This document shows, in pieces, positions 8,541 to 17,683 of a stretch of 64,000 nucleotides of DNA. Positions within the stretch are counted from its first letter, which is position 1; every line of letters starts with the position of its first letter. The translations under genes were made by a program, and so were the position numbers. Source of the DNA: Prolixibacteraceae bacterium (lineage in GTDB: Bacteria > Bacteroidota > Bacteroidia > Bacteroidales > Prolixibacteraceae); the NCBI GenBank assembly GCA_028683385.1, contig JAQUIJ010000008.1, positions 124,001 through 188,000 on the forward strand, in the 5' to 3' direction. The notes beneath the pieces are model-generated. The model was not told the DNA's origin and did no database searches. It saw only the letters and a program-made list of their open reading frames with translations.

Positions 8541-10166
8541 ATGAAGAAGTATTTTATTATTTGGTTATTCCCCTTAATTATTCTCGTTTTTGTTTCGTGT
8601 TCAAACCAGAAATCTACGGATACACGAAAAATTTCCATTGAAACACTGAAAGATAAAATTGCTGGTGGCTGGGCGGGGAAGATGATTGGTGTAACTTATG
8701 GCGCTCCAACCGAATTTAAAGCTCAGGGAAAAACTTTCGAAGATTCGATCAAATGGAAACCTGCCGATGTGAAGGGTTCTATCTGGCAAGACGATATATA
8801 TGTACAGCTTACTTTTTTAATGACAATGGATCAATATGGCATTGACGCTCCTGCTAAAAAGTTTCAGGAGTTATTTGCCAAAGCTGGATATATGTTGTGG
8901 CACGCCAATGTTCAGGCTCGTAAAAACTATTACGACAGTATTTTTCCTCCTCAGTCGGGTCATCCCGATTATAACCTTCATGCTGATGATATTGATTTTC
9001 AGATTGAAGCCGATTACATTGGTTTTATGTGTCCCGGCATGCCTGCAACTGCCAATCAGATTGCGGATAAAATTGGCCATATTATGAATTATGGCGATGG
9101 TGTGTATGGAGGTGAATTTGTTGCCGCACTTTATTCTGAAGCTTATTTCGATAACGATATCAGCAAAATCATTGATAAGGCGTTGCTCTCGATCCCGGCC
9201 GAAAGCGATTATGCCAAGATTGTAAACGATGTTATTCTTCTGCATCAACACTATCCGGCTGACTGGCGTGCGGCCTGGACAGAACTTGAAGCCAAATGGG
9301 GAAAAGTTCAGATTTGTGGTGCCGGAACTTCATTTAACATCGATGCCAAGCTGAATGGAGCCTTTATTGTTATGGGATTGCTTTATGGCGATGGCGATCC
9401 GGCTAAAACGATGGAAATTTCAACGCGTTGCGGACAGGATTCGGATTGCAACCCTTCGAACGCCATGGCCGTTTTAGGTGTAATCAAAGGTTTGAGCGGA
9501 TTGCCTGTTGAGTATCAGGATGCGGTGAAGGCAATTGGCGATTCAACATTTATTAATACCAGTTATTCTTTCAACAAGGCTGTGGATAAAACCTTGGACT
9601 ATGCACAAAAACTGGCAGTTCAAAATGGCGGAGAATCGGCATCCGGAGAATTAAAGATTAAAGTTCAACAACCACAGGCATTTGCACTGGAAGTGGCCTT
9701 TCCAAAACTTGTGTTTGATCGGAAAATAAGCGCCTTTGCCACTGAAGGAGTTCAAATTAAAGGACATTGGAGCAATGTTGGTCCTAAAGATCCGACTAAG
9801 CTTGAAGCAAGATCTCAGGCCACATTCAGCGGAAATGCCGGCGATGAGATTAGTTTTACGTTTGAAGGAACCGGTGTTTCGATTTCAGGAAACTGGTTTA
9901 AAGATGGTGGAAAAGCTGATGTTTTTGTTGATGGTCAGTTTAAACGCAGCATCGACTGCTATTTTAATTATTCGAATCAACAGCACGAGAATATGGATCT
10001 GTATCATATAACCAATCTGGCGCAGGGAAAACATACGATTAAAGTTGTTGTAAAAGGCGAGAAACGACCTGAATCAGCTGGCACAAATGTTTACATTACT
10101 GAAGCAGTGGTATTTAAAGCTGCTGACAAAATCAACGAAAATTATAAGTTCTCACTTCAGAAGTAA
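8541..10166 (+). CDS. ADP-ribosylglycohydrolase-family lipoprotein with C-terminal beta domain
   Basis: A 541-residue protein with a lipoprotein signal (LVFVSCSNQ, Cys near residue 20). The ADP-ribosylglycohydrolase fold is shown by KIAGGWAGKMIGVTYGAPTE, by the acidic pair in WQDDIYVQLTFL (about residue 83) and by TRCGQDSDCNPSNAMAVLG (about residues 292-310), which carry the metal ligands of the DraG/ARH family. Residues about 380-535 form an unrelated beta-rich domain (GDEISFTFEGTGVSISGNWFK), probably carbohydrate- or surface-binding. With its neighbours it resembles the exported glycohydrolase of Bacteroides ribose-utilisation (rus) loci. The likely role is releasing ribose from ribosyl compounds outside the cytoplasm; the substrate is inferred. 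Confidence 0.85.
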   Translation: MKKYFIIWLFPLIILVFVSCSNQKSTDTRKISIETLKDKIAGGWAGKMIGVTYGAPTEFKAQGKTFEDSIKWKPADVKGSIWQDDIYVQLTFLMTMDQYGIDAPAKKFQELFAKAGYMLWHANVQARKNYYDSIFPPQSGHPDYNLHADDIDFQIEADYIGFMCPGMPATANQIADKIGHIMNYGDGVYGGEFVAALYSEAYFDNDISKIIDKALLSIPAESDYAKIVNDVILLHQHYPADWRAAWTELEAKWGKVQICGAGTSFNIDAKLNGAFIVMGLLYGDGDPAKTMEISTRCGQDSDCNPSNAMAVLGVIKGLSGLPVEYQDAVKAIGDSTFINTSYSFNKAVDKTLDYAQKLAVQNGGESASGELKIKVQQPQAFALEVAFPKLVFDRKISAFATEGVQIKGHWSNVGPKDPTKLEARSQATFSGNAGDEISFTFEGTGVSISGNWFKDGGKADVFVDGQFKRSIDCYFNYSNQQHENMDLYHITNLAQGKHTIKVVVKGEKRPESAGTNVYITEAVVFKAADKINENYKFSLQK

Positions 10167-10191
10167 ATCATAATCATAAACAACTAAACCA

Positions 10192-11184
10192 ATGAATTCA
10201 TTTAGCCGAACAGTTTTTATCCTATTCTTCCTGATGCTTTTTTCTGTTGTAAGCGCATTAGCTCAGCCTGTCAAGATTATTTTCGATTCGGATATGGGAC
10301 CCGATTTTGACGATATTGGTGCCATTACTATTCTTCACGCATTGGCTGCAAAGGGTGAATGTGAAATCTTGGCAACCATGGCCAGTGACGGATATCCATA
10401 CATTGCGCCAACACTCGAAGTTTTTAACCGCTATTTTCAGAAGCCCGAAATCCCAATTGGCGTTCCAGGGCCGGATGCGCCTAACTTTTCGTGTCCGAAT
10501 CACTGGAACGATTCTTTGGTCGTGAACTATTTGCCGAAACTGAAAACCAACAAAGATTATCCTCCGGCAACTGAAGTTTACCGAAAGGTTTTGGCAGCTC
10601 AGCCCGATGGAAGTGTGGTCATTGTAACAGTTGGATTTTTATCGAATTTGGAGGCCTTGTTGAAATCAGCTCCTGATCAGAATAGTTCGCTTTCAGGAAA
10701 AGAACTGGTGGCTAAAAAGGTAAAAAAATGGGTGGCTATGGCCGGTATATTTCCTGAAGGAAGTGAATTTAATGTAAACCGACACCCCTCTGCATCCGAA
10801 TATGTGATCAAGAACTGGCCAACTCCGGTTCTTTTCAGCGGATTTGAAATTGGTGTGAAAATCATGACTGGCAACAAAGTGGCAACGCTGGGCTCTAAAG
10901 GAAGTCCGGTTCAGTGGGCTTACAACTATTGTTTGTCGAATTACGAAGACCGGAAATCGGAGAACCGCAATTCATGGGATCATACTGCTGTTTTGTGCGC
11001 TGTGCGTAATCCGGAAAACTATTTTTATGTGGTTGGAAACGGAACTTTTGTGTGCAATCCCGACGGATCGAACTCATGGAATGCGGATAAAAATTCGAAT
11101 CATTCCTTCCTTGTTCACAAATATCCGTATCAAAAGATCGCAGATATTCTGGACGATTTAATGCTTTACGAACCCAAAAAATAG
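10192..11184 (+). CDS. Exported inosine-uridine-type nucleoside hydrolase
   Basis: A 330-residue protein with a cleavable signal peptide (VVSALAQ). Family motif IIFDSDMGPDFDDIGAI supplies the Asp cluster that binds Ca2+ in inosine-uridine-preferring hydrolases (canonical DTDxGxDDxxA, here with the inserted PDF), and SWDHTAVLCAV near the C-terminus holds the conserved Asp-His. The enzyme would split nucleosides to base plus ribose in the periplasm, feeding the permease and ribokinase of the same operon. Its TAG stop overlaps the first base of a heptad repeat array. Confidence 0.85.
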   Translation: MNSFSRTVFILFFLMLFSVVSALAQPVKIIFDSDMGPDFDDIGAITILHALAAKGECEILATMASDGYPYIAPTLEVFNRYFQKPEIPIGVPGPDAPNFSCPNHWNDSLVVNYLPKLKTNKDYPPATEVYRKVLAAQPDGSVVIVTVGFLSNLEALLKSAPDQNSSLSGKELVAKKVKKWVAMAGIFPEGSEFNVNRHPSASEYVIKNWPTPVLFSGFEIGVKIMTGNKVATLGSKGSPVQWAYNYCLSNYEDRKSENRNSWDHTAVLCAVRNPENYFYVVGNGTFVCNPDGSNSWNADKNSNHSFLVHKYPYQKIADILDDLMLYEPKK

Positions 11185-11242
11185 TCAATAGTCATTTGTC
11201 AATAGGAAAGGTTGTTCCTGAATTTTTCAAATGACTAATGAC
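11184..11242. repeat. Inverted heptad array after the nucleoside hydrolase gene
   Basis: Three 7-base units on the left (GTCAATA, GTCATTT, GTCAATA at 11184-11204) face two inverted units on the right (11229-11242, reading GTCATTA and GTCATTT on the minus strand). The arms agtcatttg and caaatgact pair over 9 bp, and actttttt follows, so it could also act as a weak terminator. It starts on the last base of the stop codon. Confidence 0.7.
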
Positions 11243-11290
11243 TTTTTTCCTTGAATTAAAAATCAATCATCAATACTAAATAACAAAGTC

Positions 11291-12286
11291 ATGTACATCG
11301 TTAGTTCATATTTTCTAGCTGTAATTCTTTGTGTGATTACTATGTTGTGTTGGGGTTCGTGGGCCAATACCCAGAAATTGGCGCAAAAGTCGTGGCGTTT
11401 CGAGTTATTCTATTGGGACTATGTGCTCGGAATTCTCCTGATGTCGTTGGTTTTCGCATTTACCATGGGAAGTTCCGGTGAACTTGGTCGCGGTTTTGTT
11501 AGCGACATTGGTCAAGCCGAAATGAGCAACATCGGTAATGCATTTCTGGGTGGGATTATTTTTAATGCAGCCAATATCCTGGTAGCTGCAGCCATCTCCA
11601 TCGCTGGCATGTCGGTTGCTTTTCCGGTTGGCATCGGTATCGCGCTTGTGTTGGGGGTAATCGTAAATTACGTTGCCAGCCCGCAGGGAAATGCCATGTG
11701 GCTGTTTACTGGTGTTGCATTGATTACTGTTGCCATTGTAATTGATGCGGTGGCTTACCGCAAAAAAACGTCTCAATCTCATAAAGTTCCGACCAAAGGA
11801 ATAGTACTGTCGATCGTTGGTGGAATTCTGATGGCTTTGTTTTACCGCTTTGTAGCAAGTTCGATGATCACCAATATGGAACAACCCGAAGCTGGTCTTT
11901 TAACTCCATACACTGCGGTATTTGTATTTTCAGTAGGTATCCTGATCAGCAATTTTGTTTTCAATACTCTTTTGATGAAACGACCTTTTGAAGGCCTGCC
12001 CGTTACTTATTCTCAGTATTTTGGCGGAACTGGCAAAGAGCACTTTACCGGAATCCTTGGTGGAATGATTTGGAGTATTGGGATGACTTTCAGTATAATA
12101 GCTGCCGGTAAGGCAGGGTTTGCAATTTCTTACGGATTGGGTCAGGGAGCAACATTGGTAGCTGCTTTATGGGGTGTGTTTGTCTGGAAAGAGTTTTATG
12201 GAGTAAAAGGTATAACTGGTCTTCTGGTAACCATGTTTTTCTTGTTTTTGTTAGGTATAGGCCTTATTATTTATGCCGGAATCTAA
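11291..12286 (+). CDS. GRP/RhaT-type sugar permease, probable ribose transporter
   Basis: A 331-residue integral membrane protein with about ten helices, of the drug/metabolite transporter superfamily and close to glucose/ribose-porter (RbsU/GRP) and RhaT families. Visible marks are WGSWANTQK after helix 1, VAFPVGIGIALVLGVIVNY in the middle and GMIWSIGMTFSIIAAGKAG in the second half. As last gene of the operon with ribokinase, nucleoside hydrolase and ADP-ribosylglycohydrolase, it most likely imports ribose released outside; this is inferred from context and from the rusT-like permease of Bacteroides rus loci. Confidence 0.8.
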   Translation: MYIVSSYFLAVILCVITMLCWGSWANTQKLAQKSWRFELFYWDYVLGILLMSLVFAFTMGSSGELGRGFVSDIGQAEMSNIGNAFLGGIIFNAANILVAAAISIAGMSVAFPVGIGIALVLGVIVNYVASPQGNAMWLFTGVALITVAIVIDAVAYRKKTSQSHKVPTKGIVLSIVGGILMALFYRFVASSMITNMEQPEAGLLTPYTAVFVFSVGILISNFVFNTLLMKRPFEGLPVTYSQYFGGTGKEHFTGILGGMIWSIGMTFSIIAAGKAGFAISYGLGQGATLVAALWGVFVWKEFYGVKGITGLLVTMFFLFLLGIGLIIYAGI

Positions 12287-12464
12287 AAAAAAAACTATCA
12301 TAATCTTGTAACTCGTTTATTCGCAGAAGATTTTTTTGTTTTGGCAGGCTTTGATCATTCAGATCAATCGAATGGTAGTTCATTCTCGTGGTTTAGAAAG
12401 TGGCTGATTTAACGACTAGGTTTTAATTTTCAATTAGTTTAGCTTTGAAAAAGGAATTGAAAAA

Positions 12465-13019
12465 ATGAAAAAAGTAACCTTGTCATTTAAGAATTATTTT
12501 GAAGAAGCTTTTAGTAAAATAGATCAATCTGTATCTGAAAAGCTTGCAGATGAGTTTTTTACAGACGTTATTTTTTATACGCCAATTAAGCTTGAATTAC
12601 TTGACTCATATCTGAAAGCTGGTCATGTTAACTATTTTTACCAGACTTTATCTGACTTAAAATACTTGGTTGAGTTTTCTGATAGTTTAAATCGATATTG
12701 GTATTTGTTGCGAGCTTATTCAACGGCACTTTCAAAATTGAATGCGGATCATTCGGTTAAAAGCGCCAAAAAATTATACAGCCATTATTTCGAAATTTAT
12801 GGTGACAGGCGCATGCTCCGGAATGAACATTGGTTTGAGAAAAAGCGATGGGAGTTTTTAGATGAACTACAACTCATAAATAGAGAGGATGAGCTTGATG
12901 GTTTTATCAGCAAATATCTGCAGGTTTTATCCGGAAATCTTAAAATATATGCTTCTTTCATAATGGCCTTTATCGATGATTTAAAGAAGCTTAAGGTCTC
13001 GCGAAAACCAGTTAAATAA
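12465..13019 (+). CDS. Hypothetical protein, all-helical
   Basis: A 184-residue soluble protein, rich in Lys, Leu, Tyr and Phe, with no signal peptide or membrane segment. I do not recognise it. The AAAAAAGGAATTG-type purine stretch before the ATG is a plausible ribosome site. Predicted helices cover most of the length (SEKLADEFFTDVIFYTPIKLELL, then YWYLLRAYSTALSKLN), reminiscent of a small helical repeat. It stands alone between the ribose operon and a response regulator. Confidence 0.6.
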   Translation: MKKVTLSFKNYFEEAFSKIDQSVSEKLADEFFTDVIFYTPIKLELLDSYLKAGHVNYFYQTLSDLKYLVEFSDSLNRYWYLLRAYSTALSKLNADHSVKSAKKLYSHYFEIYGDRRMLRNEHWFEKKRWEFLDELQLINREDELDGFISKYLQVLSGNLKIYASFIMAFIDDLKKLKVSRKPVK

Positions 13020-13141
13020 TTAAATTCTGTCTAGTTTTATTTCTGTTTTTGGCTTTGTAGCAAAGTCTCTTTTGAGGTTTGTTTAAATAAACTTTAATTT
13101 AATCCTGACAACACAGAACAACGTATTTGATTAAAGTTCTT

Positions 13142-13149
13142 TATCTTTG
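13142..13149 (+). promoter_or_regulatory. Predicted -7 box (TATCTTTG) of the response regulator gene
   Basis: TATCTTTG followed by C matches the Bacteroidota TAnnTTTG element. A TTTG at 13126 is only 12 bases upstream, too close for a standard -33 box, so only the -7 half is supported. The start site would be near 13156, giving a leader of about 50 bases. Confidence 0.45.
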
Positions 13150-13205
13150 CCTAACTAAATTTGATCATAGAACTTTTTATCGCTTTTCGATCAACAAAAG
13201 TAAAT

Positions 13206-13592
13206 ATGGAAATTTTGAAAGATCTGAAAATTTTGGTTGTTGATGATAATGAGGTTAATCAACGATTAGCAATAATACTTTTCCGCAAAATGGGATTTAA
13301 ATGCGATGTTTCTTCTGACGGGAAGGAAGCATTTGAAATGTACCAGAAAAAAGCATACGATCTTATTTTTATGGATTTGCAAATGCCAGTTATGGGTGGC
13401 TTAGAATCGACGAAACTGATTCGTGCATTTGAAAACGATACAAAAGCCCCATGTCGGGCGACAATTATAGCTCTTACCGGAAGCGAACTTCAGGAAAATA
13501 AAGAAGCATGCTTAGAGGCCGGAATGGATGATTTAATTGAAAAGCCAGTCCGTGTTGAGAAACTGAATAAATTTATTTCTCTTTTAGTCTAA
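13206..13592 (+). CDS. Single-domain response regulator (CheY/receiver type)
   Basis: A 128-residue protein that is just a receiver domain: LVVDDNEVNQRLA holds the acidic pair, DLIFMDLQMPVMGG the phosphoacceptor Asp, IIALTGSEL the conserved Thr/Ser position, and DDLIEKPVR the conserved Lys. There is no output domain, so it likely works in a phosphorelay or by protein contact. The frame extends to 13161 but the ATG at 13206 starts the domain properly. No kinase gene is adjacent. Confidence 0.88.
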   Translation: MEILKDLKILVVDDNEVNQRLAIILFRKMGFKCDVSSDGKEAFEMYQKKAYDLIFMDLQMPVMGGLESTKLIRAFENDTKAPCRATIIALTGSELQENKEACLEAGMDDLIEKPVRVEKLNKFISLLV

Positions 13593-13917
13593 TATTTCTC
13601 CCAAATTTTATCGGTTATCAAGTCTCCTTGTACCTTTTTTCGCTCTGAAATCAGTTCAGTATGGCGATAAGAACAGCTAATTCGATTCTTTCTCCTGAAT
13701 TATATTTTTGTTGTTTGGCTAAGAACACTTATCTAAAGTAAAATAGCATAAAAAAATCTTCTTAATTAACTGTTTGCTGTACAGGTCTATATGATGTGCT
13801 TAAGTGTTATTGATTTGTTAATAAATCTTACTATTTAGAACCTTATTAAATTCTGTATCGTGTTGGATTACTGATCGATCCTTAATACTTTTACAAAAAA
13901 CTATTTAAGCCGACCCA
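13593..13917. other. Intergenic region, 325 bases, no gene seen
   Basis: AT-rich spacer between the response regulator and the first PQQ-like gene. No hairpin terminator, tRNA-like fold or protein-coding frame was found. It must contain the promoter of the beta-propeller cluster, but no clear TTG-N-TAnnTTTG pair is seen. Confidence 0.6.
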
Positions 13918-15132
13918 ATGAGACCATTATTTGTATTTCTGATTTTATTCATTTCCCTGTCAATTCATGCAAATTCGCAGGAGGCCACTCAATGGCGTGG
14001 CCTTAATTCTTCCGGAATTTATAAGGTTGAAAAACTTTTACCACAATGGCCTGCTGAAGGTCCGAAAATTCTTTGGTCATCCAGCGACCTTGGGCAGGGA
14101 TTTTCCTCACCTGTTTTTGCCAACAACAAAATTTACATCAACGGGATGGTTGACGGACAGGCTGTGCTATTTGTTCTCGATCAAACCGGGAAAAAGCTTC
14201 AGCAATTTAAATACGGAAAAGAGTTTGACGAAAGCTATTCAGGAGTCCGATCAACTCCAACAATTGTGGGTGATTTGGCTTATTTACTTACCGGCCATGG
14301 AAAACTAACCTGTCTCGATTTAAAGACCGGAAAGCCGGTTTGGGTAAAAGATTTTATCGCTCAATTTGAAGGAACTAACATTACCTGGGGATATACCGAA
14401 TCGATTTTGGTAGATGGAGATAAACTCTATTGCACTCCGGGTGGAAAAAAGAATAATGTGATGGCTCTCAATCGCATGACGGGTGAGCCAATCTGGAGTT
14501 GCCCTGGATTAGGCGAATTATCCACTTATTGCACACCTTTACTTATTAAATTACCGGCTCGTCAGTTATTGGTTACGCACACAGCCAGCCATGTTTTGGG
14601 AATTGATGCCACAACCGGAAAATTACTTTGGAGTTTCGGACACCCCAATGAGTGGGCCGTTCACCCAAATACCCCGATTTATTCGGATGGTGGATTGTTC
14701 GTTTTTAGCGGATATGGACAAGGTGGCGAAAACCTTAAGTTGAGTGCCGACGGAAGTTCAATTACAAAAGAGTGGGAAATCAAGAGCTTCGATAGCCGCA
14801 TTGGCGGAGCGGTTTTAATTGATGGTTATCTCTATGGATCTGGTGATAAGGATCGAAGTTGGCAGTGTATTGATTGGAAAACCGGTGCGCGAAAATATGC
14901 TTCAACCGAAGTTACCAAAGGTGTCGCCATAGCTGCAAACAAAATGTTGATTGGCTATTCTGAAAAAGGCGAATTGTTTATGGCTGAGGCTAATCCTTCA
15001 GCTTTCAAGGTAATCAGCAAAGCAAAAGTGACCTTGGGAACCGAACAACATTGGGCTCATCCGGTAATTGATAATGGAGTTTTGTACGTGCGTCATGGAA
15101 ATACGCTGATTGCCTATCGGATTTCAGAATAA
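13918..15132 (+). CDS. Exported PQQ-like beta-propeller protein, paralogue 1
   Basis: A 404-residue protein with a cleavable signal peptide (SIHANSQ). It starts with the WRGLNSSGIY...LLPQWPAEGPKILW motif shared by three tandem genes here, then carries PQQ-like/BamB-like blades with W-docking ends such as DLKTGKPVW, NRMTGEPIW and DATTGKLLW. The fold would be a periplasmic seven- or eight-bladed propeller. No haem-binding CxxCH and no vicinal CC of PQQ alcohol dehydrogenases is present, so PQQ binding is not established. The next paralogue begins 50 bases downstream. Confidence 0.82.
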   Translation: MRPLFVFLILFISLSIHANSQEATQWRGLNSSGIYKVEKLLPQWPAEGPKILWSSSDLGQGFSSPVFANNKIYINGMVDGQAVLFVLDQTGKKLQQFKYGKEFDESYSGVRSTPTIVGDLAYLLTGHGKLTCLDLKTGKPVWVKDFIAQFEGTNITWGYTESILVDGDKLYCTPGGKKNNVMALNRMTGEPIWSCPGLGELSTYCTPLLIKLPARQLLVTHTASHVLGIDATTGKLLWSFGHPNEWAVHPNTPIYSDGGLFVFSGYGQGGENLKLSADGSSITKEWEIKSFDSRIGGAVLIDGYLYGSGDKDRSWQCIDWKTGARKYASTEVTKGVAIAANKMLIGYSEKGELFMAEANPSAFKVISKAKVTLGTEQHWAHPVIDNGVLYVRHGNTLIAYRISE

Positions 15133-15182
15133 AGCGATTTTGAAGTTCTGTCATTAATTTTAAAATAAACCAACTAAAAAAT

Positions 15183-16421
15183 ATGAAACGAATAAACCTT
15201 GCGATTGCATTTCTTTTTTGTGTAGTAATTTCTTTTGCTCAACCAACACAATGGCGCGGACCAGAGCGAAGCGGTAAATTTTCGGATACCGGGTTACTGA
15301 AAAAATGGCCTGATGCTGGTCCTGAATTAGTATTAAAAGTGGAAGGAATTGGCAAAGGCTACTCCTCTGTTATTGCTACCGATAAATATATTTTCGCAAC
15401 CGGAATGATCGATACGCTCGATTATTTATCGTGCATCACTCCTGAAGGCCAAATCAAATGGAAAGTGGCTTATGGTCGTTCATGGACTAAATCTTTTCCG
15501 GAAACTCGTGGATCTGCTACCATTGAAGGCGACCGTGTATATGTGATTAGCGGAACCGGCCAATTGGTTTGCCTGAATGTTGATGATGGAGCTATTCGCT
15601 GGAAAGTAAATGTTGACAAGGATTACGAATCTGAATGGCACATTTGGGGAGTTTCTGAATCACCATTGATCGTTGATGATAAAGTAATTTGTACTCCCGG
15701 CGGGGCAAAAACTTCGGTTGTTGCATTCGATAAAATGACAGGTAAACCGGTCTGGCAAAGTGAATCCGTTGGTGGACCTCGTTGTTATGTTTCACCAATT
15801 ATTTATGAATACAAACAATTCCGTTATATTCTGGCTGCTACCGGAACGAATCTGATCGCGCTAGAACCGGCAACAGGTAAAGTTGTCTGGACTTTCAAAT
15901 ATTGGGATGGATCAAAATGGGATCAACCCGGTTTGATTTGGGCGAATACTCCGGTTGTTAAAGGAGCCGATATTTTTCTTTCGATGGGTTACGATTACCG
16001 CAATGTGATGTTAACGATGAGCGAAGATGGAAAATCGGTTACCGAAAAATGGAGCAACTTAATTCTGGATAATCATCACCACGGTTTGATTGAACTCGAT
16101 GGTTTCATTTACGGTTCGAATTGGGAAAGCAACAGCAAAGGCAAATGGGTTTGTATGGATTGGAATTCAGGGGAAACAAAATATGAGACCGAATGGTTGA
16201 CCAAAGGTGAGCTGATTTATGATGACGGTATGTTTTATATTCTGGAAGAAAAAACGGGAACCGTTGCTTTAGTAAATCCGAATCCGCAAAGTTTTGACGT
16301 AATCAGTTCATTCAAATTGCAGGGCGGAAACGGTCCTTTCTGGTCGCATCCGTTCATTGCAAATGGGAAGCTGTATCTGCGACATGGCGATGTTTTGTTC
16401 GTGTATAACATTAAAGCATAA
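15183..16421 (+). CDS. Exported PQQ-like beta-propeller protein, paralogue 2
   Basis: A 412-residue protein with signal peptide (VVISFAQ). It shares the N-terminal WRGPERSGKF...LLKKWPDAGPELVL motif and blade pattern with its neighbours (FDKMTGKPVW, LEPATGKVVW). It has an insert (KYWDGSKWDQPGLIW) between blades and the conserved NHHHGLIELDGFIYGSNW stretch, also seen as DNHIGGVVKVGNYVFGSNW in paralogue 3, so these two are the closest pair. Role unknown; probable periplasmic redox or binding propeller. Co-transcribed with paralogues 1 and 3. Confidence 0.82.
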   Translation: MKRINLAIAFLFCVVISFAQPTQWRGPERSGKFSDTGLLKKWPDAGPELVLKVEGIGKGYSSVIATDKYIFATGMIDTLDYLSCITPEGQIKWKVAYGRSWTKSFPETRGSATIEGDRVYVISGTGQLVCLNVDDGAIRWKVNVDKDYESEWHIWGVSESPLIVDDKVICTPGGAKTSVVAFDKMTGKPVWQSESVGGPRCYVSPIIYEYKQFRYILAATGTNLIALEPATGKVVWTFKYWDGSKWDQPGLIWANTPVVKGADIFLSMGYDYRNVMLTMSEDGKSVTEKWSNLILDNHHHGLIELDGFIYGSNWESNSKGKWVCMDWNSGETKYETEWLTKGELIYDDGMFYILEEKTGTVALVNPNPQSFDVISSFKLQGGNGPFWSHPFIANGKLYLRHGDVLFVYNIKA

Positions 16422-16441
16422 CTTGATTCTTGGAGACGATA

Positions 16442-17683
16442 ATGAGGATATTTACTGTTTTGTTATTGATATTCATTTTTTCTGGGGAGCTTTTTTCTCA
16501 GGATGTGGTTGAATGGAGAGGTTTAAACCGGACAGGAATTTATCCTGATCAAAATCTGCTGAAAAGTTGGCCTGAAAGCGGACCAAAACTTTTGCTGGAG
16601 CTGGATCAAATCGGGAATGGTTATTCGTCGCCAGTGGTTTATAAAAATACCATTTTTGTCACCGGACGTAAAGATACCCTCGATGTGATTTCTGCTTATG
16701 AAATGGACGGACAGAAAAAATGGGAAACACCTTATGGCCGGGCTTGGGCGCGCACTTTTCCTGAAACTCGCTGTACGCCTACCATTGAAAATAATCGCAT
16801 TTATATGGTGAGTGGTATGGGTCAGGTGGTTAGTGTTGATGCTCTTTCCGGAAAATTGCTTTGGTCGGTTGATGCACAAACAATTTACAAGGGCGAACCG
16901 CACCGTTGGGGCATTTCCGAATCGGTTGCGATTTCAGATAAGGCTGTTTTCTATGTTACTGGAGGAGAAGAAACGTCAGTAATTGCATTGAATAAAGCTG
17001 ATGGTAAATTACTTTGGAAAACAAAAAGTCTAGGCGGAGTTCGTGCTTATGCTTCCTCTGTAATCATCGAAAAAGCCGGATTGAAACTTTTGCTGGCTCA
17101 AACAGCCAATGATTTGATGGCTATAAACATTGAAACTGGAGAAATAGTATGGTCTTTCAACCTGGTAAAGTATCATCCCGGAGAAACTGGTAAAGGTGCT
17201 AACACAAACACACCGCTTTATTTTGATAACCAAATCTTTTTGACGAGTGGTTACGATCATCCGGCAATCATGTTAACTCTTGCCGACGATGGACGATCTG
17301 TTTCGGTTAAGTGGACCAATCCTGATTTTGATAATCACATTGGTGGTGTAGTAAAAGTTGGAAATTACGTCTTTGGCTCAAATTGGATAACCAATACAAC
17401 CGGAAACTGGATATGTGCAGATTGGAATACCGGAAAAACCATGTACGAAACGAAGTGGTTCAACAAAGGCTCGATCATTTCAGTAGATGACCTTTTGTAT
17501 TGCTACGAAGAAAAATCAGGGAATCTGGCACTGGTCAGGCCAAATCCTGAAACGTTCGATGTAATCAGTTCATTTAAGATCACAAAGGGTGAAGGTCCAC
17601 ATTGGGCTCATCCCTCCATTTTCGATGGAAAACTGTTCGTTCGGCATGGCGAAAGTCTGATGGTTTATAACCTGAAGAATTAG
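16442..17683 (+). CDS. Exported PQQ-like beta-propeller protein, paralogue 3
   Basis: A 413-residue protein with signal peptide (GELFSQ). The ATG at 16442 is chosen over the TTG at 16430 because GGAG at 16432-16435 is well placed before it. N-terminal WRGLNRTGIY...LLKSWPESGPKLLL and several blades match paralogues 1 and 2; the C-terminal VRPNPETFDVISSFKI is nearly the same as VNPNPQSFDVISSFKL of paralogue 2, pointing to tandem duplication. A repeat region follows the stop codon immediately. Confidence 0.82.
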   Translation: MRIFTVLLLIFIFSGELFSQDVVEWRGLNRTGIYPDQNLLKSWPESGPKLLLELDQIGNGYSSPVVYKNTIFVTGRKDTLDVISAYEMDGQKKWETPYGRAWARTFPETRCTPTIENNRIYMVSGMGQVVSVDALSGKLLWSVDAQTIYKGEPHRWGISESVAISDKAVFYVTGGEETSVIALNKADGKLLWKTKSLGGVRAYASSVIIEKAGLKLLLAQTANDLMAINIETGEIVWSFNLVKYHPGETGKGANTNTPLYFDNQIFLTSGYDHPAIMLTLADDGRSVSVKWTNPDFDNHIGGVVKVGNYVFGSNWITNTTGNWICADWNTGKTMYETKWFNKGSIISVDDLLYCYEEKSGNLALVRPNPETFDVISSFKITKGEGPHWAHPSIFDGKLFVRHGESLMVYNLKN

